Positions 1 through 8,628 of a stretch of DNA of 64,000 nt are shown piece after piece. The stretch comes from Pelorhabdus rhamnosifermentans (GTDB lineage Bacteria; Bacillota; Negativicutes; UMGS1260). A model generated the notes under the pieces. It was given only the letters and a program-made list of their open reading frames with translations, had not been told where the DNA came from and did not search any database. Each line of letters begins with the position of its first letter. The first letter of the stretch is position 1. The stretch lies in contig NZ_JAHGVE010000003.1 in NCBI RefSeq assembly GCF_018835585.1, positions 62,001 through 126,000 of the forward strand. Direction: 5' to 3'. The translations under genes were made by a program, and so were the position numbers.

Positions 1-456
1 AACGCGAATGCTAGGGGGGTGCTGTTTGGACTGAATTTGAATCACGGGAAACGTCATTTGGTTCGTGCTACGATGGAAGGAATCGTCTATAGTATGTTCA
101 GCGTTTTTCGGGCATTAGAGGAAGTAACAGGAAAAGCGGGTGAGATTCGTGTAAGTGGCAGTTTTACCCGTTCCCGGTTATGGGTTCAGATCATGGCAGA
201 CGTTTTCGGGCGAGTGATTACTGTTCCTGGGGAGCCGGAAGGGGCTGCTTTTGGAGCAGCCATTTTGGGAATGTATGCGTTGGGGATGATTCAGGATATT
301 AAGGAAGTCAAGCATTTGATCCATATTAAAGAACGATACTATCCTGACGAGGCCCTTCATGCGCGTTACCAGAGACTCTATTTGGTATATGAACGAATTT
401 ACTGGAATTTACAAAAGGAATTTGAAGAAATAGCCGAAATTCAGCGGACCTTTTAA
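1..456 (+). CDS. FGGY-family carbohydrate kinase, C-terminal part (gluconokinase-like)
   Basis: The frame is open from base 1, so the 5' end lies outside the window; about 151 codons remain. The visible part is the second actin-like domain of an FGGY sugar kinase: it begins NANARGVLFGL, then has the helix LVRATMEGIVYS, the segment VSGSFTRSRLWVQIMADVFG and the late glycine-rich stretch PEGAAFGAAILGMYALG, all typical of FGGY_C. The NANARGV/FFGL start resembles gluconate and xylulose kinases, which phosphorylate an imported sugar or sugar acid with ATP in the cytoplasm. The catalytic Asp of this family lies in a region outside the window or at its very edge. The substrate cannot be fixed from this fragment. 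A strong hairpin follows 43 bp after the stop, so this is probably the last gene of its operon. Confidence 0.85.
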   Translation, partial: NANARGVLFGLNLNHGKRHLVRATMEGIVYSMFSVFRALEEVTGKAGEIRVSGSFTRSRLWVQIMADVFGRVITVPGEPEGAAFGAAILGMYALGMIQDIKEVKHLIHIKERYYPDEALHARYQRLYLVYERIYWNLQKEFEEIAEIQRTF

Positions 457-498
457 ACTGGAGCAAATATTTTAGAGTAAGGTAAGTTGATAAATTAC

Positions 499-543
499 GT
501 ATAAATGAGGACTGCAACTTTCCGTTGCAGTCCTCATTTATAC
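499..543. terminator. 20-bp perfect hairpin after the sugar kinase
   Basis: Arms 499-518 and 524-543 pair perfectly around a 5-nt loop. The position just after the kinase stop suggests transcription termination, but no run of T follows on either strand, so it may act as an mRNA 3' stabiliser or a rho-assisted stop instead. Confidence 0.55.
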
Positions 544-737
544 TAGTAGGGAAATTATAGATTTATCTAAAAGAACAATGGTATGATAATATTGGCAGGA
601 ATGATATTTTTGAGTATTTATTTACCATAATCCGAGAAAAATTGTCCAGATCTTACTCTTTTAGCAGGACTCTAATTGGAAATAGAAGAAATAGGAATGG
701 TAAAATAGGATAGATGTTGATAGAGCCATTCTCGTAT

Positions 738-1031
738 TTATCTTCGAATAGGTTCCCAGGCTAATGATTGCATCATCAGTCGTATGCCATCCGAAAATCC
801 TTGATTGTAGAATATCTCGCCAGCGACCGTTTCTTGGGTTGTGAAGTATTCATGTAATTGTTCTAATTTTTCCATAGTTTCTTCCGGCAAGGTTTTGGAG
901 AATTCTTTTTCCAATTGATCAATTTTTTGTTCTGCCCAATAGTAATTACGTGATACTTTTTCCAAGTTCATTAGGTCGCTTGCATCATGCATCAGTCGTA
1001 ATTCCGTAGTAGTTGTCTCAAAAACACGCAT
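738..1031 (-). CDS. Small helical protein of unknown function
   Basis: A 97-residue protein starting MRVFETTTTE; the start at 1031 is preferred over an upstream Met because AAAGGGGTGA lies 5-6 nt before it. The sequence is almost wholly helical and acidic: an aromatic YYWAEQKIDQLEKEF helix, a second amphipathic helix, and a C-terminal GFSDGIRLMMQSL segment. This tail resembles the GFxxGxRLMxEA end of short clostridial proteins of the DUF6809 type, a recollection I could not test. No catalytic motif, signal peptide or membrane segment is seen. It is transcribed divergently from the HTH protein at 1218. I do not know its function. Confidence 0.7.
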   Translation of the reverse strand: MRVFETTTTELRLMHDASDLMNLEKVSRNYYWAEQKIDQLEKEFSKTLPEETMEKLEQLHEYFTTQETVAGEIFYNQGFSDGIRLMMQSLAWEPIRR

Positions 1032-1106
1032 GTCATTCACCCCTTTGTTTTTTTGAAAACCATTAAGCATTAACTTAAAATTTAAATCTTACACTTATTA
1101 TATCAC

Positions 1107-1147
1107 TTGATTGTTTAGCAAGAAATCAAAAATTGTATTGATTGTTT
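1107..1147. repeat. Two 10-bp direct repeats in a divergent promoter region
   Basis: TTGATTGTTT occurs at 1107-1116 and again at 1138-1147, exactly 31 bp apart (about three helical turns), between the divergent small protein and the HTH gene. The phasing is what a DNA-binding protein would need, and the HTH protein at 1218 is the obvious candidate; this is inference. Confidence 0.35.
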
Positions 1148-1217
1148 GCTATTTTAAACGTTCGCTGTTGTTTGTAATTCATTGATGTAGTAAGATAAGG
1201 TTAAAAGGAGTTTTTTT

Positions 1218-1439
1218 ATGTCAATCAGTTATAAAAGACTATTTCATTTACTTATAGACAAGGGTATAAAGGATAGTGATTTAAGAAAATTATCCGGTAT
1301 TTCTGCACCTACTATGGCAAAATTAAAACAGGATAAGGTAGTTCAGACTGATATTATAAGTAAAGTCTGTGCAGCTCTCAACTGTCAGCCGGGGGATATT
1401 ATGGAGTACATTCCTGAACAAAAAGATGAAGGAAAATAA
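1218..1439 (+). CDS. XRE-type helix-turn-helix regulator (Cro/CI-like)
   Basis: A 73-residue protein that is little more than a Cro/CI-like DNA-binding domain (HTH_26 type): YKRLFHLLIDKGIKDSDLRKLSG forms the first helices, ISAPTMAKLKQDKVV the turn and recognition helix, and ISKVCAALNCQPGDIMEYI the closing helices. AAAAGGAG stands 8 nt before the ATG. Proteins of this size usually repress their own promoter or act with a neighbouring gene. The Fic gene begins 63 bp downstream on the same strand, so the two are probably co-transcribed. No oligomerisation or ligand domain is present. Confidence 0.85.
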   Translation: MSISYKRLFHLLIDKGIKDSDLRKLSGISAPTMAKLKQDKVVQTDIISKVCAALNCQPGDIMEYIPEQKDEGK

Positions 1440-1502
1440 TGTTTTTGGCGTTAGGAGCGGAATATTATTGCGAAAAAGGTGTATAGAGAGGGGGATAAAT
1501 GT

Positions 1503-2237
1503 ATGAAAGAATTGTTGGATAAGATTGACCGCCTTCAACAAGAAATCAGTCAGAACCGCCCGCTTGAGGAGCCTATGCTGAGCCAATTAAAGGCCTATTA
1601 CCGGATTGGCCTAACCTTTAGTAGTAATGCTCTGGAAGGCAATTCATTGACAGAAACAGAAACAAAAGTTGTATTAGAAGACGGACTTACCATTGGCGGG
1701 AAGCCACTCCGAGATCATCTTGAAGCTCTCGGTCACAGCCAGGCATTTGATTTGATGTTTTCACTTATAAAGCAGAAATGTTTTACTGAGCAGGATGTTT
1801 TAGCTCTACATCGAATGTTTTATCATCAAATTGATGATAGTCAAGCAGGGGGTTATCGCCGTCAGCGCGTGTTTATAAGCGGCTCGCAGTATCCTGTTCC
1901 TGATTGGCCAGACATTTCAAAGCTAATGGAAGAATGGCTTCAACAATTGTCTGAACAACGAAAAAAACTGCATCCAGTGGAATTTGCAGCCCAAGTGCAT
2001 AAACGTTTTGTTTTTATTCATCCCTTTATTGACGGTAATGGCCGTGTGGCCAGGCTCTTAACTAACTTGGTATTGCTTCAGGCTGGTTATTTGATTGTCA
2101 TCATTCCACCTGTTACCCGTACGGAATATATTAACAGTCTGGAAAAGGCTCATACGGATGATTCCGACTTCCGGCGATTTATCGCCGAAAGGGTATTGGA
2201 GACGCAGCGGGATTATTTAAGGTTGCTTGGTAAATAG
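1503..2237 (+). CDS. Fic-domain protein with N-terminal self-inhibitory motif (predicted AMPylase)
   Basis: A 244-residue Fic protein. The catalytic loop HPFIDGNGRVAR lies at residues 173-184 and matches HxFx(D/E)GNGRxxR exactly, including the catalytic His and the nucleotide-binding Arg. Upstream, SSNALEGN (about 40-47) matches the inhibitory (S/T)xxxE(G/N) helix, so this is the class in which the inhibitory segment lies N-terminal to the Fic core on the same chain. Such enzymes transfer AMP from ATP to a hydroxyl side chain of a target protein and are released by target binding or oligomer change. No C-terminal winged helix is present; the protein is short. The ATG at 1503 is chosen because GAGAGGGGG precedes it; a GTG 24 nt upstream lacks a site. 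The target is unknown. Confidence 0.88.
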   Translation: MKELLDKIDRLQQEISQNRPLEEPMLSQLKAYYRIGLTFSSNALEGNSLTETETKVVLEDGLTIGGKPLRDHLEALGHSQAFDLMFSLIKQKCFTEQDVLALHRMFYHQIDDSQAGGYRRQRVFISGSQYPVPDWPDISKLMEEWLQQLSEQRKKLHPVEFAAQVHKRFVFIHPFIDGNGRVARLLTNLVLLQAGYLIVIIPPVTRTEYINSLEKAHTDDSDFRRFIAERVLETQRDYLRLLGK

Positions 2238-2245
2238 GTTTTGTA

Positions 2246-2300
2246 AAATATTATAGCATCAAATAGGACAGAAGCTGTCCTATTTGATGCTATAATATTT
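2246..2300. terminator. 26-bp perfect palindrome ending at the next gene
   Basis: Arms 2246-2271 and 2275-2300 are perfectly complementary with a 3-nt loop, followed by TT. It can terminate the Fic transcript. The right arm holds TATAAT (2291-2296) only 11-17 nt before the two candidate ATG codons of the WYL regulator, so the same element may overlap that gene's promoter and serve as an operator. Confidence 0.6.
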
Positions 2301-2312
2301 TTGGTGATGAAA

Positions 2313-3224
2313 ATGAAAATTAGTCGTTTATTTGAAATAACAATCATTTTACTCAATAAAGGAACGGTTACTGCACGAGAGCTTGCCGAGCGATTCGGCG
2401 TGTCCACTAGGACAATTTATCGGGATATTGACGTGCTTTCTACAGCTGGAGTACCTGTATATATGAATAAGGGGAATGGCGGGGGGATATCGCTTTTAGA
2501 AAATTATGCTATAAGCAGAACAATTATTTCAGATCAGGAAAGCGAAAGTTTATTATTGGCTGTTAAAACCCTGCAAGCCACTCAATATCCGGAGCTTGAT
2601 AAGGTGCTTCAAAAAATGGGGTCTATCTTTAAAAATGCTTCCCATAACGATTGGGTAGAAATTGATTTTTCTCATTGGGGAAGTATGCCGAATGAGAGAA
2701 ATAAGTTCAATGATATCAAAAGGGCCATGTTGCAGCGTAAGGTCATTCGTTTTGACTATGTAGATGCGGACGGTTGTAGAAGTAATCGTTTGGCCGAACC
2801 TGAAAAGCTACTTTACAAGGGGAGTTCATGGTATTTGATTGCCTATTGCAGACAGCGTCAAGATCACCGGATGTTTCGTATTTCGAGGCTGAAAAATGTT
2901 GACATAACGGCAGGAAAATTTGTACCAAAGAGGTTTCCCGTACCGGAAAAGGGAGAAATGAAAAGTTCTTCTAAACCTCTTGTTCAGTTAAACCTGCGAT
3001 TTCAGGCAAAAGTTTTAAATCGCCTTTATGATGAGTTTGACGATGCTCTTATTACCAAAAATGATGACGGGAGCTTTGATGTCAAGGTTGTTTTTCCTGA
3101 AGATGAATGGGTTTATGGCTATATTATGTCTTTTGGTAATTTTGTTGAAGTATTGGAGCCGGAGCATATTAGAAAAATTATTGCTGATCGAATGGAACAA
3201 GCGCTGAAAATTTATGAACAGTGA
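2313..3224 (+). CDS. YafY-type transcriptional regulator (HTH_11 + WYL domain)
   Basis: About 303 residues. The N-terminus is a DeoR/HTH_11 winged helix: LFEITIILLNKGTVTARELAERF followed by the recognition helix VSTRTIYRDIDVLSTAGVPV and the wing GNGGGISLL. A linker leads to a WYL domain (about 140-230) with YKGSSWYLIAYC and the FRISRLKNV strand, then a WCX-like C-terminal region. WYL domains sense small ligands or nucleic acids and switch the HTH. The start is uncertain: TTG 2301, GTG 2304, ATG 2307 and ATG 2313 are all in frame; 2313 is preferred because GGTGATG precedes it at workable spacing. Two GyrI-like ligand-binding proteins follow on the same strand, which suggests a small-molecule response cassette. 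Confidence 0.87.
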   Translation: MKISRLFEITIILLNKGTVTARELAERFGVSTRTIYRDIDVLSTAGVPVYMNKGNGGGISLLENYAISRTIISDQESESLLLAVKTLQATQYPELDKVLQKMGSIFKNASHNDWVEIDFSHWGSMPNERNKFNDIKRAMLQRKVIRFDYVDADGCRSNRLAEPEKLLYKGSSWYLIAYCRQRQDHRMFRISRLKNVDITAGKFVPKRFPVPEKGEMKSSSKPLVQLNLRFQAKVLNRLYDEFDDALITKNDDGSFDVKVVFPEDEWVYGYIMSFGNFVEVLEPEHIRKIIADRMEQALKIYEQ

Positions 3225-3291
3225 TTTAAATATGACATACTGTTGTCTTATTATGACGTGTATAATGGTGAAAAAAACGCGGAGTGATTGG

Positions 3292-3753
3292 ATGCATTAT
3301 GAAATAGTGAGCATCAGTGAAAAGACAGTAGTAGGAATCATCAAGAAAACCACGAACAAGAATATGCAGGCTGTAGCTGATATAGGCGCAGTATGGCAGC
3401 AGTTTTTGGATGGCGTTTACGCTAAAATTACGGAACGGACAGACAATCAAGCGATTGGATTATATACTGATTATGAAGGCGATTGTACCTTACCCTATTA
3501 TTTTATGGCTTGTTGTGAAGTGAACCGGGCTATGAATGTTCCATTGTCCTTACTAACAAAGAAAATTCCGGCTGGAAAATACGCAAAGTTTACAACAAGA
3601 GGACATGCTCAGAAGGCAGTAAGTGAATTATGGCAAAGAATCTGGGAGTTGCCGCTGAAACGGGCCTATTCCTGTGATTTTGAGGTATACCACAACAATT
3701 CTGAGAATGAGAACGAGCAGGAAATTGATATTTATGTTGCACTACGTGGATAA
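3292..3753 (+). CDS. Effector-binding domain protein (GyrI/AraC-effector-binding fold)
   Basis: A stand-alone domain of 153 residues. It opens with MHYEIVSISEKTVVGIIKKT, the usual first strand of the AraC_E_bind/GyrI fold, has the central WQQFLDG helix and the IGLYTDYEGD segment, and closes with an acidic strand EQEIDIYVAL that in this fold carries the conserved Glu of the ligand pocket. Such proteins bind hydrophobic or cationic small molecules in the cytoplasm. GGAG precedes the ATG at 3292 by 7 nt; the longer frame from 3214 overlaps the regulator's end and lacks a ribosome site. TATAAT at 3261-3266 could be a separate -10, without a convincing -35. A GyrI-like partner follows 11 bp later. 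Confidence 0.82.
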   Translation: MHYEIVSISEKTVVGIIKKTTNKNMQAVADIGAVWQQFLDGVYAKITERTDNQAIGLYTDYEGDCTLPYYFMACCEVNRAMNVPLSLLTKKIPAGKYAKFTTRGHAQKAVSELWQRIWELPLKRAYSCDFEVYHNNSENENEQEIDIYVALRG

Positions 3754-3764
3754 GGAGGAATCTC

Positions 3765-4385
3765 ATGGATAAGATGGACTACAAAAAGCAATTGAAAGAA
3801 ATCTATTCAGCATCGGCCAAGCAATGTTCTATTGTTACTGTTCCAAAAATGAACTTTCTCATGATGGATGGGAAAGGCGATCCCAATCAGTCCGTTGAAT
3901 TTCAAGCAGCCATTCAGGCTTTATTTAGCGTATCTTATACAATAAAATTCATGCTGAAAAAATCACAGAAAATGGATTATGGGGTCTTGCCACTGGAGGG
4001 ATTATGGTGGTGTGATCCTATAGAGAATTTTCACATTGAAAAGAAAGATCTGTGGCAATGGACACTCATGATGATGCAGCCCGAATGTGTCAATCAGGAG
4101 ATTTATCACGAAGCGGCTGAGAAGGTGCGGCATGAAAAGAAACTGTTGAGTATCAATGAGCTTAGATTTGAAGGTTATGATGAGGGATTAGCTGTGCAAA
4201 TATTACATGTGGGGCCTTTTTCAGCTGAGGGACCCACAGTGGACAAGCTGCATGAATTTATTGCGGCGAGTGGTTATCAGTTGAATAACAAGCATCATGA
4301 AATTTATTTGAGCGATACCAGGTGCAGCAATCCCCAGAATTGGAAAACGATTATAAGGCAACCTATTTTTAAAAATGAAGAATAA
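3765..4385 (+). CDS. GyrI-like small-molecule binding protein
   Basis: A 206-residue protein of the long GyrI-like type. Recognisable pieces are the opening YSASAKQCSIVTVPKMNFLMMDGKGDPN, the helix FQAAIQALFSVSYTIKFMLKK, the PLEGLWW loop, and the C-terminal half with VQILHVGPFSAEGPTVDKLHEFI and HHEIYLSDTRCSNPQNWKTIIRQPI. Family members bind or hydrolyse small xenobiotics; the pocket residues cannot be judged here. AAGGAGG stands 5-6 nt before the ATG and the gene follows its neighbour by 11 bp, so they are one operon with the WYL regulator, probably answering a shared ligand. It ends at a bidirectional terminator facing the butyrate genes. Confidence 0.85.
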   Translation: MDKMDYKKQLKEIYSASAKQCSIVTVPKMNFLMMDGKGDPNQSVEFQAAIQALFSVSYTIKFMLKKSQKMDYGVLPLEGLWWCDPIENFHIEKKDLWQWTLMMMQPECVNQEIYHEAAEKVRHEKKLLSINELRFEGYDEGLAVQILHVGPFSAEGPTVDKLHEFIAASGYQLNNKHHEIYLSDTRCSNPQNWKTIIRQPIFKNEE

Positions 4386-4469
4386 AGGAATAAGATGGTG
4401 CTGTAAAGATATTGCTAGGTGAATGTAATGACAGTAGCGGATGGAACAGCAATAAAGTGTTTTAATATG

Positions 4470-4545
4470 AATAGACCGCCCATAGATTGCCTAGCGCCTG
4501 TCAAGTAGACAGGAACAGTTCAATCTAATGGGCGGTCTATTTTTA
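4470..4545. terminator. Bidirectional terminator between convergent units
   Basis: Arms 4470-4489 and 4521-4541 pair over 20 bp with one bulged A; inside lies a second small hairpin, CCTGTC (4497-4502) with GACAGG (4508-4513). A T run follows on the + strand and an A/T-rich flank precedes it, so it serves both the GyrI-like gene (+) and the hydroxybutyryl-CoA dehydrogenase (-). Confidence 0.8.
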
Positions 4546-4564
4546 CATGTGTAGATGCTATTTA

Positions 4565-5422
4565 TTACTTATTGTAATCGTAAAAACCTTTGCCTGTTTT
4601 GCGACCAAGATAGCCTGCTTGCACCATCTTTTTCAATAGCGGACAGGGGCGATATTTCGGATCACCGTAGTCTTTGTACAGTACTTCCATGATGTAAAGA
4701 ACCGTATCGTTGCCGATAAGGTCTGACAGGGCTAAAGGACCCATGGGGTGACTGAAACCAAGTTTAGCGACAGTATCAATATCTTCGGCACTTGCTACGC
4801 CTTCGGCCAGCGTAAAGATCGCTTCGTTTATCATAGGAATCATGATGCGATTGCCGACAAAGCCAGGTGCATCTGAAATTTTTACAGGCGATTTGCCTAG
4901 CTTTACTGCTAGTGTTTGTACGCTCTGGAAAGCCTCTTCGCTCGTTGCCAAGCCTTTAATAATTTCCACAAGCTTCATGACAGGTGCAGGATTGAAAAAG
5001 TGCATACCAATGATTTGAGAAGGACGTTCGGTAAAGGCACCCAAGGCTGTGATGGATAAGGAAGAAGAATTTGTTGCCAAAATGGCGTGTGCCGGTGCCA
5101 AATCATCCACCTGTTTAAAAATAGCTTTTTTGATATCCATATTTTCCACAGCTGCTTCAATCATTAAGTCAATATTACAGGTAGTCGCGTCAAGCTCGAC
5201 AGCACCTGTAATGCGTGCCATGATCGCAGCTTTATCAGCAGCAGCTAATTTGCCTTTTTCGATGGCTTTATCTAAATTTTTGGCAATACCATTTATGCCC
5301 TTTTGCACAAATTCATCTTTAATATCACGAATAATTACCTCTAAACCGCTTTGGGCAATTACTTGTGCAATGCCGCTGCCCATTTGACCAGCGCCGATAA
5401 CTAGGACTTTTTTTATTTCCAT
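4565..5422 (-). CDS. hbd: 3-hydroxybutyryl-CoA dehydrogenase
   Basis: A 285-residue soluble enzyme of usual length for clostridial Hbd. It interconverts acetoacetyl-CoA and 3-hydroxybutyryl-CoA with NAD(P)H. The Rossmann motif GAGQMGSG is at residues 10-17, the central [16 protein letters not shown] segment carries the catalytic His, and [16 protein letters not shown] begins the helical dimerisation domain; the tail [11 protein letters not shown] is the family C-terminus. GGAGG lies 8 nt before the ATG. It is the last gene of an operon with thiolase and CoA-transferase, all read from a sigma-54 promoter at 8312-8328. A second, more divergent homologue is at 11633. Confidence 0.95.
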   Translation of the reverse strand: MEIKKVLVIGAGQMGSGIAQVIAQSGLEVIIRDIKDEFVQKGINGIAKNLDKAIEKGKLAAADKAAIMARITGAVELDATTCNIDLMIEAAVENMDIKKAIFKQVDDLAPAHAILATNSSSLSITALGAFTERPSQIIGMHFFNPAPVMKLVEIIKGLATSEEAFQSVQTLAVKLGKSPVKISDAPGFVGNRIMIPMINEAIFTLAEGVASAEDIDTVAKLGFSHPMGPLALSDLIGNDTVLYIMEVLYKDYGDPKYRPCPLLKKMVQAGYLGRKTGKGFYDYNK

Positions 5423-5469
5423 AATGAAACCTCCGATTAAAATTTATATATAAACAAACTATTGGTATA

Positions 5470-6651
5470 TTAGTTGTATTTTTCGATGATTGTCGCAATA
5501 CCCATGCCGCCGCCAATGCAAAGAGTAGCTAAACCGCGTTTGGCATTACGCTGATTCATCGCATGAATTAGTGTTACAAGAATTCGGGCACCGCTGGCTC
5601 CTACGGGATGTCCTAAAGCAATGGCACCACCGTTAACATTTACCTTTTCTTTGGGGAAGCTTAATTCTTTTCCGACAGCAATAAACTGGGCTGCAAAAGC
5701 TTCATTTGCTTCAAAAAGGTCAATGTCGTTGACTGTTAGCCCCGCTTTCTTCAAAGCGATTTTTGATGCAGGAATAGGACCTATTCCCATGATGCTTGGA
5801 TCAACACCTGCAGTCGCACACGAAATGATCCGTGCTAAAGGTTTGATGCCCAGTTCTTTTGCCTTGGCCTCCGACATAAGCACGAGAGCCGCTGCACCGT
5901 CATTGATGCCTGATGCATTTCCGGCAGTTACGGTGCCGTCCTTTTTAAAGGCTGGTTTTAATTTTTCCAGTTCTTCCAAGGTAGTATTGGCACGAGGAAA
6001 TTCATCGGTGTCAAAGAGAAGGTCGCCTTTTTTGTTTTTAATCGTCAGGGGAAGAATTTCATTTTTGAAGGCCCCCGATTTGATGGCAGTCACTGCTTTC
6101 GTTTGTGATTCATAGGCAGCTTGATCTTGTTCTTTACGGCTGATGCCGTATTTTTCTGCGACATTTTCTGCCGTTATACCCATATGATAGTCATTAAAGG
6201 CATCCCACAGACCATCGTTTATCATGACGTCCGTTATTTTCCCATCACCCATCCGGTAACCCCAACGGGCTTTGTTTAAAACAAAGGGAGCATTGCTCAT
6301 GCTTTCGGTACCACCGGCAACAACGATATCGGCAGCACCGCTGCTAATGGTTTGTACGGCTAAATCCACCGTTTTCATACCAGAGCCACAGACTAAATTG
6401 ACAGTATAGGCTGGAATTTCGACAGGTAATCCAGCTCGAATGGCACACTGCCTGGCTGGATTTTGCCCCAGTCCAGCCTGCAGAACATTGCCGAAAATCA
6501 CTTCATCAACTGCTGTTTTTTCAATGCCGGCGCGGCTAATGGCTTCACTGATAATAGCAGAGCCTAAATCAATTGCCGAAAGGGATGCTAGAGTACCGTT
6601 AAAACTTCCGAGCGCTGTACGCACAGCACTAGCAATAACAATGTTTGTCAT
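5470..6651 (-). CDS. thlA: Acetyl-CoA C-acetyltransferase (thiolase)
   Basis: A 393-residue thiolase II. It condenses two acetyl-CoA to acetoacetyl-CoA, or cleaves acetoacetyl-CoA in the degradative direction. The acylated nucleophile is Cys88 in NLVCGSGMK, the His lies in [16 protein letters not shown] near residue 349, and the second Cys in LCIGGGMG near 379; all three active-site elements are present. GGGAGG precedes the ATG at 6651 by 10 nt; an upstream in-frame start lacks a site. It lies between hbd (47 bp downstream) and the CoA-transferase (32 bp upstream), which together convert an acyl-CoA or acetoacetate into acetyl-CoA units or the reverse. Confidence 0.96.
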   Translation of the reverse strand: MTNIVIASAVRTALGSFNGTLASLSAIDLGSAIISEAISRAGIEKTAVDEVIFGNVLQAGLGQNPARQCAIRAGLPVEIPAYTVNLVCGSGMKTVDLAVQTISSGAADIVVAGGTESMSNAPFVLNKARWGYRMGDGKITDVMINDGLWDAFNDYHMGITAENVAEKYGISRKEQDQAAYESQTKAVTAIKSGAFKNEILPLTIKNKKGDLLFDTDEFPRANTTLEELEKLKPAFKKDGTVTAGNASGINDGAAALVLMSEAKAKELGIKPLARIISCATAGVDPSIMGIGPIPASKIALKKAGLTVNDIDLFEANEAFAAQFIAVGKELSFPKEKVNVNGGAIALGHPVGASGARILVTLIHAMNQRNAKRGLATLCIGGGMGIATIIEKYN

Positions 6652-6683
6652 AAAAAAACGACCTCCCATAAAGTATACTTATA

Positions 6684-8234
6684 TTATTGTAAAGTCAGAT
6701 TCATTGGTTCGTTGGCGAAAATACGCGGATCCATCAGTTTGAGGTTTGGAGAGATAATGGGCTTAAAATCGATAAAAGGAAGTACGTCTTTTTCCAAATC
6801 AATTCCTGGTGCTATTTCCGTAATGACCATGCCTTCAGGCCGTAATTCCAGGACAACCCTTTCAGTAATATATAATACTGGCTGGCTGATTTTTTTTGCA
6901 TAATCACCACTGAAAGTAACTTGTTCTACTTTCTCTAAGAATTTTTTTGCTTTGCCTTCGGTTAATATGATCATTTTACCGTCAGCCACTTGTACTTTTA
7001 GTCCCCCAGCCGTAAAGGTGCCACAGAAAACTACTTTTTTGGCATTTTGGGTAATATTGATGAAACCACCGCAGCCAGCAATGCGGCCTTTAAATTTGCT
7101 GACATTGATATTGCCATGCTGGTCCGTTTCGGCAAGACCAAGATAGGCAATATCGAGCCCCCCGCCATCATAAAAGTCGAATTGATAAGGATGATCGAGG
7201 ATCGCTTCAGCATTGGCAGAGGCACCAAAGCTTAATCCACCGGCTGGCATACCACCGATCGGTCCGGCCTCTACAGTCAAGGTCATCGTATGGCCGATGC
7301 CTTCTTCTGCCGCAATCATCGCGACTCCTTCAGGGATACCAATGCCCAAGTTGATTTTGGCATTGGGGATCAATTCCATGGCTGCTCTGCGGGCAATGAT
7401 CTTACGTTCGTTCAGTTCCATCGGTTCTAGCGATGATAATAACATGCGGGTTTCACCGCTGTAGGCAGGATTATATTGTTCACTATAGGTTTGCATGTGA
7501 TGTTCTGGTTCAGCGACAACAATATAGTCAACGCTGGTGCTAGGGACTTTTACCTGTCTAGGATTTATAGAACCATTGGCTACAATTCTTTCAACTTGGG
7601 CAATAACGATACCGCCATAGCTTTTTACTGCTTGTGCCATGGAGAGTATTTCCAGAGATACGGCTTCTTTTTCAATCGAAATATTGCCTTTTTCATCGGC
7701 GCTTGTTCCTCGTATCAATGCAATATTAACGGGAAAGGGTTTATACCACAGCCATTCTTCACCGCCTAATTTCACGACCTCAACCAGATCTTCTACGGTT
7801 TTACTATTTAATTTGCCGCCCTCCAGACGAGGATCGACAAAAGTACCTAAGCCGACTTTTGTGATGACGCCTGGCTTGCGACCGGCAAGTTCTCTATACC
7901 AATGAACCAAGGTTCCCTGTGGAAAATTGTAGGCTTCAATTTTATTTTCGACTGCTAATTTGCCCAATTTCGGAGCCAGATTCCAGTGCCCGCCAATTGC
8001 GCGGCGTACCAAGCCTTCATGAGATAAACGGTTTAATCCTTTATCCTTGCCATCACCCTGTCCGGCACAGTAGATTAAACCGAGATTACGTGGCGCTCTT
8101 TCATTTAAAAAACGTGCTTCGAGTGCGGCTGTTAAAGCCTCTGGATGTCCGCTGCCGACAAAACCGCCTATAGCAACCATGTCCTCATCTTTGATGAGTT
8201 TTGCAGCTTCAATAGCAGAAATGATTTTAGCCAA
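6684..8234 (-). CDS. Fused alpha/beta CoA-transferase (YdiF/propionate CoA-transferase type)
   Basis: About 516 residues with both family I CoA-transferase halves on one chain. The first half has IKDEDMVAIGGFVGSGHPEAL, the second ANAKINLGIG-like IPNAKINLGIGIPEGVA and the catalytic Glu in TVEAGPIGGMP (about residue 322). Such enzymes move CoA between acetyl-, propionyl-, butyryl- or acetoacetyl-CoA and free acids, activating an imported short-chain acid without spending ATP directly. AGGAG at 8247 region lies 10 nt before TTG 8234 but only 1 nt before GTG 8243, so TTG is preferred. It is the first gene of the operon and is preceded by a -24/-12 promoter. Confidence 0.92.
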   Translation of the reverse strand: MAKIISAIEAAKLIKDEDMVAIGGFVGSGHPEALTAALEARFLNERAPRNLGLIYCAGQGDGKDKGLNRLSHEGLVRRAIGGHWNLAPKLGKLAVENKIEAYNFPQGTLVHWYRELAGRKPGVITKVGLGTFVDPRLEGGKLNSKTVEDLVEVVKLGGEEWLWYKPFPVNIALIRGTSADEKGNISIEKEAVSLEILSMAQAVKSYGGIVIAQVERIVANGSINPRQVKVPSTSVDYIVVAEPEHHMQTYSEQYNPAYSGETRMLLSSLEPMELNERKIIARRAAMELIPNAKINLGIGIPEGVAMIAAEEGIGHTMTLTVEAGPIGGMPAGGLSFGASANAEAILDHPYQFDFYDGGGLDIAYLGLAETDQHGNINVSKFKGRIAGCGGFINITQNAKKVVFCGTFTAGGLKVQVADGKMIILTEGKAKKFLEKVEQVTFSGDYAKKISQPVLYITERVVLELRPEGMVITEIAPGIDLEKDVLPFIDFKPIISPNLKLMDPRIFANEPMNLTLQ

Positions 8235-8311
8235 TCGACTCACTCTCCTTTAAAATTATTTTTGTAGTCTTGGCGATGGCTACAAACTGCATTTATACAG
8301 AAAATATATAG

Positions 8312-8328
8312 TGCAAGAAGCATGCCAA
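8312..8328 (-). promoter_or_regulatory. Sigma-54 (-24/-12) promoter of the CoA-transferase operon
   Basis: Read on the minus strand the element is TTGGCATGCTTCTTGCA, matching TGGCAYRN4TTGCW with GG and GC separated by 10 nt. The predicted start is near 8300, leaving a leader of about 65 nt. The same element recurs at 11568, 12829 and (weaker) 14406. Confidence 0.88.
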
Positions 8329-8433
8329 CAAGGAAATTGACTAAAATTTGTAACAGAAATACTATTCAGACTATTAAAAAACGTGATTTAAGAGCTACTG
8401 GCAATAAAATAAAAAACAGTCCATAATGCGCAA

Positions 8434-8481
8434 AAAAAAATATAAGCCTGTGCAAATTTTTGCACAGGCTTATATTTTTTT
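8434..8481. promoter_or_regulatory. 23-bp perfect palindrome between divergent units, candidate AtoC-type enhancer site
   Basis: Arms 8434-8456 and 8459-8481 are perfect complements, flanked by A and T runs like a bidirectional terminator. But the genes on either side point away from it, so there is no transcript to end. Its core TGTGCAA-N4-TTGCACA (8449-8466) is repeated exactly, with the same spacing, upstream of the AtoE promoter (12738-12755). It lies about 157 bp upstream of the predicted CoA-transferase start and about 200 bp upstream of the kinase gene, a normal enhancer distance. Confidence 0.6.
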
Positions 8482-8628
8482 GCTCATTATTGATTTTAGA
8501 GAGGAACCAAATGTACTGAATTTTAACAATTATTTTACATAGCAGTCTGGTTGTGTTTCTGATAATATTAAACTAAATCAACACTATTGTCGTTAAGAAA
8601 TTATTATTGATAGTACTCAACAAAAAAG

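Noticed and set aside
5621-6115. Plus-strand frame of 164 codons inside the thiolase gene
   Set aside because: Shadow of a conserved enzyme gene on the opposite strand with no ribosome site.
8434-8481. Simple bidirectional terminator
   Set aside because: The shape fits, but flanking genes diverge from it and the core is repeated upstream of another sigma-54 promoter, so a regulatory role is preferred; a 5' attenuator is not ruled out.
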